Assembly (NCBI RefSeq): GCF_000499845.2
Contig: NC_023758.2
Location: 40,380,108 to 40,444,107 of the forward strand
Direction: 5' to 3'
Origin: Phaseolus vulgaris
Lineage: Eukaryota; Streptophyta; Magnoliopsida; Fabales; Fabaceae
Length of the DNA stretch: 64,000 nt
In this document: positions 38,448 to 48,330 of the stretch, piece after piece
How the letters are laid out: the number at the start of each line of letters is the position of its first letter
Numbering within the stretch: the stretch's first letter is position 1
Program-made: the position numbers and the translations under genes
Notes under the pieces: model-generated
Seen by the model: the letters and a program-made list of their open reading frames with translations, nothing else
Told to the model about the DNA's origin: nothing
Databases searched by the model: none

Positions 38448-39894
38448 TATTTTGTTGAAAATGGCGTGTTTTGCTTGCTGAGAATCTTGTGTGTGATTGA
38501 TGCCATAAAGATGGTGTAAAATACATGTAACAATAAGGATGTTGAAAAATAAAATTTCATTTTGATAACTTTGGTTTGTAAGAGTATCTTGAAACAGTTT
38601 TATATTGTGACAGTAAAGCCTGGGTAGAATCATGCTAACTCTACAAGCATTGATAAGAGGGTAAAATCATTATTTGTTGATGGTTTTAATAATAGCTCAT
38701 TTTTAGCAACAAATAATAACTAATAAAATAATTTAAATAGAATGAACTCAAATGTTAATTGAACAACATCAATTCAGATTAATGCAAGAATTTATAGAAT
38801 AAAAGGAAGGAAAGGAGAAGAACACTATCACTTTCATATATCTTCATTGCACACGAATCCAGCTCCTCTTGCCACCCTTTTATATATTGCAATTGAATTT
38901 TTCATCTGATAATTTCCAGCAAATCATTAGCCATCTTATGGTTTGAGTACTTGACTCCATTTTTTCACTGAGTTATGGGGTTTTATGACTTCTTATCTAA
39001 ACAAGAACAAAATTTACTTTAATTCTATCGTAAAGGAACTTTAATTCAAACATTTATATTGGTAAGTATGATTTATTTATTTTTCACTTCGAAACCACTT
39101 TAAATTAAGAACAAAATAAAAATCTTAGAAATTAATAAAACTATGTAGTTATCGGTTTTCATTTTATTTAGTAACTCCCCATTTAGGTTATGCAAAATAT
39201 ATATTTTTTTATATTTTAATAAATATATTTTATTAAATATTTTAATTTATAAATATATATAATTTTTTCATCTTTTATGCACTCGCATTTTTTTTTAATA
39301 AATAGAACTTATACACTACTTAATGAAACAAGTGGTGTTAAATATTCTTAATATTTTCTGATGACAAGTACGTGGATTTGAATTATATTCAAACAGTAAT
39401 GAAAATTATATCATTGACTATTCACATACCAAATTCACTTGTTTAACAAAGTCTTTATAAATACTATAAATACTACGGGCCTGTGTATCCGCATTTTTTA
39501 ATTTTTTCATTTATATATATTTATGTTTAATATTAAAATTTAAATAAATAATATTATAATTTATACATTTATCTTAACAATATAAATTTATAGTATATTA
39601 TAAATAAAAAATGACATTATGTAAAATTATTATACTTTGTGTGAATTGGCTTAACCAATGCGAATAATTGATTATTATTCTAAGTGTTTTATTCTTTACA
39701 AATTTTATTTTCTAAGAATGTCACACACATTAACCATTTTTGCAATTCAAAATTGTTCATCTTCTCCCGTATTTCCACTAATATTTTTCTTTCTCTCAAT
39801 TTTGAAGAGACATTCTTCTTTCTATTTTTCGAATTCACCGTCTCCAACCTCTATTTCAATTTAAAATTGTTCCTCCACATATATTACATATTTT

Positions 39895-40945
39895 AGAAAA
39901 AATAAGAAATGACAACAATGTCCATAATATAATCAAATATTTATATAAAGATAAAATAGGGAAATAATTAAGAGTTGTTAAATAGGATAATCCCTTTACA
40001 TATAGGTATATATATATATATATATATAGGTATATATATATTTAATTAAATATGTTAAAAATAATTAAATAATTATATTTTTTTATCACAATAAATCAAA
40101 TGTAATATTATTTTAATAATGTGATTCTTACTGAGTAAAGAAATTGAAGTTATTAATTTATAAAATAAACTAAACATCTCTATTGGAAAAAATAAAATGT
40201 ATATATTAAAGAAATAGGAAAAGCAAAATAAGATAAATAAAAGAGATGAAATATAAAGAAAATTAGCAATACACATTTGAGAATCTAAAAATTAGAGTTT
40301 TTGAAGCATTGAAGAGACGGAATACATGGTGAAGTGACTGTGATGAAATGTGAAGAGAAACAGTAATACACTGTTTCAGAATCTCAAAATTAGAATTTTG
40401 AGGAGGCGGGAGACATAGTGGCAGCCAACGCTTGCATTTAGATGTTGGAAGGGTCAACAATGAAGGCGTTTGCTCACGCTGAGCTTCACAGCTTGAAACT
40501 TCTCGATTTCTTCTTCTCTATCTCCTTCTTCCTCTTGTGCTTGAGAAATATGAAAGAAAACGCACCAAAATTGAATTTGTTGAAAGAATACCAAAATTGA
40601 ATTTGCGGGACTCTGTAGAAAGAATATCAAATAGCATAATAGTTTTTAAGATGTTTCTATATTCTTCCTCTCTCATAGTTTTCTTATATATAATTTTTTT
40701 TGCCTAAAAAAAGTAATCGTGCATAAACCCACATTTCACCCCTCTCTCTCCACTCTTCTAATAAAACGTATCACAAAATATTAAGCAAGGATAAAGTAGG
40801 AAAACCATTTAGAGCAGTTAAAGTGGGAATAAGAAATGACACAATGACCATAATACAATAATAAAATTAAATATTAATATAAGGATAAAATAGGAAAAAA
40901 AATTAAGAGCAGTTAAGAAGGGAATCCCCTTTATATATAGGTATA
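39895..40945. mobile_element. Possible element bounded by two similar ~120-bp blocks
   Basis: At about 39895-40010 and again at about 40830-40945 the same order is seen: AAGAAATGACA, AATGTCCATAAT or its like, AAGGATAAAATAGG, AATTAAGAG.AGTTAA, then a CCCTTTA.ATATAGGTATA end. A related end, GAATCCTTTTTATATATAAT, is near 3737. These could be the ends of Helitron-like or LTR-like elements; the type was not determined. Confidence 0.35.
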
Positions 40946-41299
40946 GATTCCTTGAAAAATTATATTTACTAAACTTTTATTTTATTTTGAAATTTTATTC
41001 TTGTTTCTCTTTTTTTTTTCTCTAAATTTTTCTTTATTAAGAAAAATATTGTTACAAAATCAACATGAATAAATATTTGTTTCATCTCAATTAAAATAAA
41101 ATTATAATATTTTAATTGTCATCATTACATTAATGTTTAATTTATTAATTATTTTAGCATCTTCAAAATAATATTGTGAAATTTTACTATCATTCAATTA
41201 AGAATCATGCCATCTAATACATTTCTATAAGGAACATAATAAGATCTGTAAAAATAATAAAATTCATATGCTTAAAGCTCAATCAATCCTGAAAAATTA

Positions 41300-41515
41300 T
41301 TTTACAAAATTAAATAGAAACTTATTTTAGAAATAAAAAATAATTAATTATTATAGTAACTAAATTAAAGACTATTTTAAAAATTAAAATATTATTAATT
41401 TTTAAATTAATTTTTATTATTGATAAATAGTTTGTAAATTAACATCAAATTAATTATCAAGATTTTTGCTATTAAATTTAAAATTTAAATAATTAGTAGT
41501 TAAAATAACTACGGA
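41300..41515. mobile_element. Third, truncated foldback element
   Basis: AATAATTAATTATTATAGT with TTGATAAATAGTTTGTAAATT and the following blocks match one arm and the middle of the element at 35646. The far arm is lost in a (TA)n tract at 41529. Confidence 0.6.
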
Positions 41516-41523
41516 ATTTGTAA

Positions 41524-41560
<37 letters not shown>

Positions 41561-42252
41561 ATTTATTTATTAATTATTAATATTTTATTGATGTATTTTT
41601 TATATTATAATAAAAATAAATAATAATAACTAAAATAAAATAATTGAAATTTTAATATTTTGTAAAAATATTATGATTTATTAGATATAAATATGATTTT
41701 TATTAATATTTATAATTACTTTTTTAATTTAAAATTTATATTTGTAGAAAAAATTATTTTATTTTATTTATTTGATCACATCTACAAATTTTCATACCAC
41801 TTTCCATTCAAATCCATTCATTTTTCCTACATTCTAACAATTTATTGATGATAAATGAAGCTGTATTTATTTATTTAAAGTACTTTTATAATTTAATTAT
41901 ATTTTTATTTAAATAAATAAAATTTGAATTCATTTAAATAACATATAAATGAACTGTGTGAATACTAAACAAGCCAAAAGATATAAAATAAAATATTTTT
42001 TAAATAATTTATTTTTATTTTTAATTATTTTATAACTATAAAGATTTTAATAATTTAAAATTAAAACGGATACGATTCTCTATCCAAATCCGGAGAGGTG
42101 CCTTAGGAACGGGTTTATTTTTCATCAATATGATATGGCAATAAAAAAAATACAATAATATTAAAAAGACTAGAACCTGCTAGATCCTGCAGAATAAGTT
42201 TAGAAGTTTGCGGAATCATATGAAATTAGAAAGAACGAAGCAAAGTGAGAAC

Positions 42253-42299
42253 AGAATATTCTGGAACATACTACATTATCCTTTCACTTCCTATAAATA
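42253..42299 (+). promoter_or_regulatory. Heat-shock element and TATA box of sHSP gene D
   Basis: GAAtaTTCtgGAA at 42254-42266 is a perfect heat-shock element, and TATAAATA at 42292-42299 follows after 24 bp. The distal site at 42203-42215 reads GAAgtTTGcgGAA, one base from perfect. Confidence 0.88.
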
Positions 42300-42394
42300 C
42301 TGCATCACTTCCTCTGCACATCATCAAACAAGAAAAGGATTACCTGTTAACCATTTCACTAAATCTCCAACTCTGCAAGTAACAGAAAGTGAAG

Positions 42395-42877
42395 ATGTCA
42401 CTGATTTCAAGTTTCTTGGGTGGGCGACGGAGCAACGTCTTTGATCCTTTCTCCCTGGATGTGTGGGATCCCTTCAAGGATTCTCCTTTCCCCAATTCTC
42501 TTTCTTCCTCCTTCCCCGAATTTTCACGCCAGAATTCAGCATTTGTGAGCACCCATGTGGATTGGAAGGAGACCCCGGAGGCACACGTGTTCAGGGCTGA
42601 CATTCCAGGACTGAAGAAGGAGGAAGTGAAGGTAGAGATTGAAGATGATAGGGTTCTCCAGATAAGTGGAGAGAGGAATGTTGAGAAGGAAGATAAGAAC
42701 GACACGTGGCATCGCGTGGAGCGTAGCAGTGGGAAGTTCATGAGGAGGTTCAGATTGCCGGAGAATGCAAGAGTGGATCAAGTAAAGGCTTCTATGGAAA
42801 ATGGCGTTCTCACTGTTAGTGTTCCTAAGGAAGATACTAAGAAGCCTGATGTGAAGGCCATTGAAATTTCTGGTTAA
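42395..42877 (+). CDS. Class I small heat-shock protein, gene D (160 aa)
   Basis: Intronless class I sHSP, the partner of gene B in the most recent flanking duplication. The arm carries two changes unlike the other copies, Ser5 (MSLISSF) and Ser30 (KDSPFP). The alpha-crystallin domain, Trp105 and the IEI tail are intact. The start is the ATG at 42395, preceded by an in-frame GTG that is not a plant start. AATAAA at 42989. Confidence 0.96.
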   Translation: MSLISSFLGGRRSNVFDPFSLDVWDPFKDSPFPNSLSSSFPEFSRQNSAFVSTHVDWKETPEAHVFRADIPGLKKEEVKVEIEDDRVLQISGERNVEKEDKNDTWHRVERSSGKFMRRFRLPENARVDQVKASMENGVLTVSVPKEDTKKPDVKAIEISG

Positions 42878-43310
42878 GGTTACTTGGTTACTTTGTGGAA
42901 ATTCTCTTGTTATGTGTGCTGAGGATCAAGTGTGTGATTGATGCTACAAAGATGTTGTAAAATACAAGTAGCAATATGGTGGTTGAGAAATAAAATTTCA
43001 TTTTGATAACTTTGGATTGTAAGATCTTAGAATAGTTTTTATATCTGAAGCTCAAATAAAACTGACTTAATATATAAGAGGTTAACCATTATCTGGTGAG
43101 GGTTCAATACTAAATTTGATTGATTAGCAGCAAATAACAGTACAGAAAATTGTGATGGAATGAACTTAAAGACTGACAGAGCAATATGAATTTAGAGTCA
43201 CCTTTTGAATTGAATCTTTTGAAATTGAAAGTATAACAACATCCCTGAAAGGAAGAATTTACAGAATTGAAGAAAGGAAAGAAAGTATATTTCTAAGAGA
43301 AGACTAATTC
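42878..43310. repeat. 3' flank of gene D shared with gene B
   Basis: Contains the 3' UTR and further blocks colinear with 33563-34035, ending at AAGAGAAGACTA, where the broken sHSP copy abruptly begins. The shared block includes CACCTTTTGAATTGAATC. Confidence 0.78.
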
Positions 43311-43317
43311 AATTTCG

Positions 43318-43505
43318 GACATACTTGGCATCGCGTGGAGCGTAGCAGCGGGAAGTTCATGAGTAGGTTCAGATTGCCGGAAAATACCAAAGTTGATGAA
43401 GTAAAGAGTTCTTCGTTCCTTATTTCAAAATCGAGTGTTTTTGTTTTGTGGCGGATCTTGTTTGTGATTGGTGTTATAAATATATGGCAAATGCACATAA
43501 AAGTA
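43318..43505 (+). pseudogene. Broken class I sHSP copy, 5'-truncated and internally deleted
   Basis: From about 43322, TTGGCATCGCGTGGAGCGTAG and on to about 43412 is clearly an sHSP domain ([24 protein letters not shown]). The part encoding the last ~25 residues is missing; the sequence runs straight into a stretch resembling the sHSP 3' UTR (TGTTTTTGTTTTGTGGCGG, ATCTTGTTTGTGATTGGTG). No start codon, arm or promoter remains. It is most like gene C (GTAGCAGCGGG). Confidence 0.85.
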
Positions 43506-45200
43506 TATGTACTTGCAGAGACGAAAAGGTTGGTATGAAAATAACTTACCCAATTTTTAAGAAAACAAAAACGTCTAGTTCAATCTCTTCTTTTAAGGGG
43601 AAAAGGTTTAAAAAAAATATTGAGCTAACACTTCTTATAATCAATTTTAAGCTTTTAGAACAAAGCAATTTATGCATAGTAGATATCATTTTCATTTTGT
43701 TAGAATTAAAATTGTAATAAGTTTTTAGGACCAACTCAAAATATCTTATTAAAATAATCAGAAATATTTTTATGTTCTGATTTTTTAGGATTTAAAAGAA
43801 AGTTAAATTTTTATGAAGGTAATTATTTCTTAAAAATAAAATCGATTTTCGTTAACAAACTACACCAAATAAATTTTTAATCTTCCGATCATGAACATGG
43901 ATGTTTTATCCCTTATTTTTATCATCATTTTTAATAAAATGTAAAATATATTATTTTTTATTTTCACTATGTAATATCTAAAATTAATTATCAAAATTAT
44001 CTATGAAAAATAAAATTTATTCACAAAATATCATTAAAATATATCCACATGCACTAATAATTTTGTGTGAAATATATAAAATACATAATATATAAAAAAT
44101 ATAGTAAGTAAATATTTAATATGCCAAACAAATTGATATATATATAATCAATTTTAAAATATTAAAAATAAATATATAATCACTTTAAAATATATATAAT
44201 CATTTTAAAATATTAAAAATAAATGCATCTTATTATTGTCCACGAGAAAATTGACTAAATAGAGTAACATATATATGGTGTAAATGAAATTTTAAAAATT
44301 CATATAAACTTTAGCATCAACATAACCATTATAAAGAACATGAATAACTCTATCCATTACATCTCCAAATCCAACTTCACTCAAAGCCTTACACGAATTT
44401 TAAAATTTTCAATTTAACTCATCACCCAAATTTTTTTTACAATAAACATATTGAGTACGGTCCACTAAAAATTGACACTTATTCAAGATTTAAATACGCT
44501 CACTCACAATATAGTTTACAAGTAGTCACGATATTTCCTTGCATATACTAAATGCAAATCCAAGCAAAAACTTCTATTGGCTTCTCATAATTTAAATCCT
44601 CATCTAAGTGAATTAGTAAAACTTGAATATATTCTCTAATTAATAATCCCACAATTTAATAAACATTACATCCCGTATTTTCAAAAAGTATGTAATGTTC
44701 TAAATTATATAATTTGAAAGTATTTTTTCATATTTATAATTAGTTTTCAGATTATATATTCAGAAACCTTTTTTTATTTGTATTTGCAGTATTAGTTTTC
44801 AGATTACATAATTTGTAAGTTTTTTCTAATATGAGATTAGTTTCTGAACTATGTAATCTGAATGCCTTTTTATCAAATGTGTGTCTAAATTACATAATTT
44901 GGAAGTTACTCAAATTCAAACTTTCGGTTTATATAATCTAGAATACTATTTTTTAAAAGTATATTCTAGATTATATAATTTATAAACTATTTTTGAATTT
45001 AATATTAATTTTTAAATTATGTAATCCGAAATATGAAAATGACAAAAAAAAAATATTTTATATGTGGTGGCAGAAAAAAATATGATGGTGCAGAAAGAAA
45101 CAGTCCACTATGTGTTTCTTGGGTATTGTAGAATTCTAGTGTTGGGCTTTTAATGGTTATAATGTACTGTATGGAACAAAATAATAATATTAATAAAAAA
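43506..45200. other. AT-rich spacer, no gene seen
   Basis: No coding frame. About 44690-45110 holds repeated GTAATCTGAA-type inverted motifs and ends GGTGCAGAAAGAAACAGTCC, resembling the right end of the Mutator-like element at 55020-55380. A matching left end was not found, so it is likely truncated. Confidence 0.5.
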
Positions 45201-45226
45201 TTAAACAGAATGATATATAAAAGACT

Positions 45227-45354
45227 AGAACGTTCTTAATCATGCTGGGTAAATATAGAAGTTTGTGGAATAAAGTGAAACAGGTGAAAACAAATCAAAG
45301 TGAAACCAGAATTTTCTGGAACATACTATATTATCCTTTCACTTCCTATAAATC
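45227..45354 (+). promoter_or_regulatory. Heat-shock elements and TATA box of sHSP gene E
   Basis: A distal GAAcgTTC is at 45228-45235. The proximal GAAttTTCtgGAA (45309-45321) is perfect and lies 24 bp before TATAAATC (45347-45354), a variant of the TATAAATA in the other four genes. Confidence 0.88.
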
Positions 45355-45455
45355 TGCATCAGTTCCTCTGCATATCATCAACCCAGAAAATAATTACCTG
45401 TTTACTATTTCACTAAGTCTCACTTTCGAATCTGTGTGAGTAATACAAACTCAAG

Positions 45456-45938
45456 ATGTCACTCATTCCAAGTTTCTTCGGTGGGCGAAGGAGCAATGTC
45501 TTTGATCCTTTCTCTCTGGAAGTGTGGGATCCCTTCAAGGATTTTCCATTTCCCAATTCTCTTTCTCCCTCCTTCCCTGAATTTTCACGCCAGAATTCAG
45601 CATTTGTGAGCACCCATGTGGATTGGAAGGAGACCCCGGAGGCACACGTGTTCAAGGCTGACATTCCAGGACTGAAGAAGGAGGAAGTGAAGGTAGAGAT
45701 TGAAGACGATAGGGTTCTTCAGATAAGCGGAGAGAGGAATGTGGAGAAGGAAGATAAGAATGACACATTGCATCGCGTGGAGCGTAGCAGTGGGAGGTTC
45801 ATGAGGAGGTTCAGATTGCCGGAGAATGCAAAAGTGGATCAAGTGAAGGCTTCTATGGAAAATGGTGTTCTCACTGTCACTGTTCCCAAGGAAGAGGTTA
45901 AGAAGCCTGATGTCAAGTCCATTGAAATTTCTGGTTAA
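45456..45938 (+). CDS. Class I small heat-shock protein, gene E (160 aa)
   Basis: Intronless class I sHSP, the sister of gene A (three differences: Phe8, Arg114, Arg118). Both carry Leu105 in place of the class-typical Trp. IEI tail, arm and GVLT signature are intact. AATAAA at 46048. Although A and E are outermost among the five, they are the closest pair in the cluster by protein. Confidence 0.96.
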   Translation: MSLIPSFFGGRRSNVFDPFSLEVWDPFKDFPFPNSLSPSFPEFSRQNSAFVSTHVDWKETPEAHVFKADIPGLKKEEVKVEIEDDRVLQISGERNVEKEDKNDTLHRVERSSGRFMRRFRLPENAKVDQVKASMENGVLTVTVPKEEVKKPDVKSIEISG

Positions 45939-46053
45939 GCTATGTTCCTATGTTGATAATTGGGTGTTTTGTTTTGCTGACGATCTTGTGTGTGACTGAT
46001 GCAATAAAGATGATGTAAAATGCAAGTAATGGTTATGGTTTTTGAGAAATAAA

Positions 46054-47067
46054 ATATGATTTTAAGAACTTTGTTTCTAAGAATGTCTCAGAATTTCTTC
46101 ATATTTGTACTTGCACAGGTACTGCTAATGCTTAAGAAAATGTAGATCCAAACTTAGGTCATTCTAAGAGGCTACACCCATTTTTCTTGAGAAGTTAATG
46201 TAACAGCTATCTCTTGCACTATCTTGTGGTCGAATTACATACGGAGAATTTTTTTTAATTAAGGAGAGCAGAAGGTGATGATAGTATCAACTTTTGAAGG
46301 GATAAGTTTGCAGAATCAAAGGGAAAAGAAAAGTAAATTATGATAAGCATGAGGATGAATTTTTTTTTAATTTGAAGAAGCTTAATAGCATCTAAGAAGA
46401 AGTTTGAAAGGAATCAGTAAGAGAATAATTGTCGGAAAGAGAAGACAAATTCACATTCCAGAGTGCCCTTTATCAACGAAAAGTCAATTCTCCCTGGAAT
46501 ATTTTTCTTCACAACAATGCCTAAGAATTCATCTCTCTTGCCAATCACAGTCTATCAATTATAAATTATTAGTTGTTGAATATATAGTTAATTATAAATT
46601 AAAATAACTTCAGTGGCACACGTAGAATATTATGAACATAGAATAATCAAATATTCATTACCATCTAGAAGTTCTTATCATAATAAAATTAATTTGCAAC
46701 TTTAACTAATGCCGATATCCGTGTGTTCCAGTGAAGTATAAATTTATATTAAGTCAACCAAAAAAATATTTAACAACCCGTTCAACTTTTTACCCAACCC
46801 AGTTTCGGCTTTTGATAAACTGTTAAGACCTCTTTAGTTTATGGAGACAAATCAATATTACAATAACAACTAATAAACTACTTTTCAAGTTTCTTTTATT
46901 TATCCAATGGTTCAAAAACTAATAATATCAGAAGAACAAAGGTCCCTGAATTCATTCACGGTACTGTTACACGAATAATCCACAGTGGATTTTCATTGTT
47001 TTTTCTTTGGCGTGACGAGGATAATGGGTCTTATCAAGTTAAGTTAAGAATTTTCACATCAGATGTT
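46054..47067. other. Spacer after the sHSP cluster
   Basis: No coding frame recognised. Confidence 0.4.
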
Positions 47068-47076
47068 CTAAAAGGA

Positions 47077-47512
47077 GACACCTCGTAATTTTTTCCTGCT
47101 CCTTCATAACTTTTTTATTTTCAAAAGTACCCTTTGACAAAAAAAGTGTTTCATTTCCGAACTATATAATCTCTAAAACCTCCAAATTCTAGAATTCCTA
47201 AGTATAGAATTGGAACACAAATTTCTAAGTATAGAATTTGAATACAAATTTATATTCAGAATTCTAAAGCTAAAAAAATATTTTCGTATAAAATTTGAAA
47301 TACATTTAAATTTTAAATATTAGAATTCAAAATGAATTGACCACTGCCTGCGGCTGAGTTTTGGATGGTGAGATTTGTGGTGCATGGAAAAAACAAAGAA
47401 CATAAGAGATGAGGGGTGTTGGAGGATTTTTTTAGTCAGTGTCAAATGATAATTTCACCACCCCATGGAGGAACTCCATATTTTCTTTATGGAGGTGCAG
47501 GGAGAAGTTGCC
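47077..47512. mobile_element. Mutator-like MITE with 9-bp target duplication
   Basis: CTAAAAGGA lies on both sides (47068-47076 and 47513-47521). The inner ends are imperfect inverted repeats: TTTTTTCCTGCTCCTTCATA on the left pairs with CCCTGCACCTCCATAAAG read from the right. A 9-bp duplication with long imperfect TIRs fits the Mutator-like superfamily. No transposase is encoded. The ends match the element at 55020. Confidence 0.72.
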
Positions 47513-47521
47513 CTAAAAGGA

Positions 47522-48330
47522 TAAGGTATCAGATGAGTTAGACAACGATGATGGATTTCATCGTCCTACCAATTTTGTAGAGCTTTAGTATCCAAAAAAC
47601 CGAACAAGATGGTCAGATTCTTTCTGACATTGTTTTTAGAACTCTGATTGGTAATAACCACCAATAAAGTAGACCTCATAAGAAATTTTCAATAAATTTG
47701 AAATATAAACATAGAGTTTCAAATAGAAGGATAGAGAAAATGTAGTTAGCACTTCTCTTTACCTGATAAATGCACTACACTTCCACATATTTGCATTCTC
47801 TGGAACATGCCATTTGGTATATGTATGGGGAATACAAGTTATAGGGGGGATTATATTTTAAGTAAGCTAAAAGAAGGTGAGTATCTTTAAAAAAACTAAT
47901 TAATCCAAATTCAAATACGTATTTATGGTGCAAAGCAAAATAGTTACTATTATACATTAGATTGACTTGTTTTTTCCAATCTATCTTAAAGAGAATTTTT
48001 CACATATTCCACTTGAAGGGGAGCATAAGGATCCTACTGTTCTGAGTCAAGGGAATTATAAATAGCAAAATAACAAAATAGGTCTTTCCATAAGCTATAA
48101 AACTTTTTTTAGAGTAATACATCCCCAGTGAAGATGCTTACAAGTTACAAGGGTGGGATATAAATGGAAAATATGATCAGATTCGGCACTGTGTCAAAGT
48201 TGCCGCTTTGACAAGATACCAATCAGGCTAACATGGATTGTCGAACAACCACTGATCCCACTAAAGGTATCCTTCATTCAAGATCCTTAACCATGCTGAT
48301 TATTCTTCTGTAAGCATCTTACAGCTCTCA
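47522..48330. other. 3' flank of the Di19 gene
   Basis: No coding frame. The part near 48000-48330 is likely 3' UTR of the minus-strand Di19 gene. Confidence 0.4.

Larger units (their letters stand above)
38554..42080. other. AT-rich spacer with repeats, no gene seen
   Basis: Contains a (TA)n tract near 40008-40040, a shared terminal block near 39895-40035 and 40830-40945, a decayed foldback copy near 41300-41515 and a (TA)n run near 41529-41559. The stretch 40260-40560 is more balanced in composition, but I find no gene in it. Confidence 0.45.
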
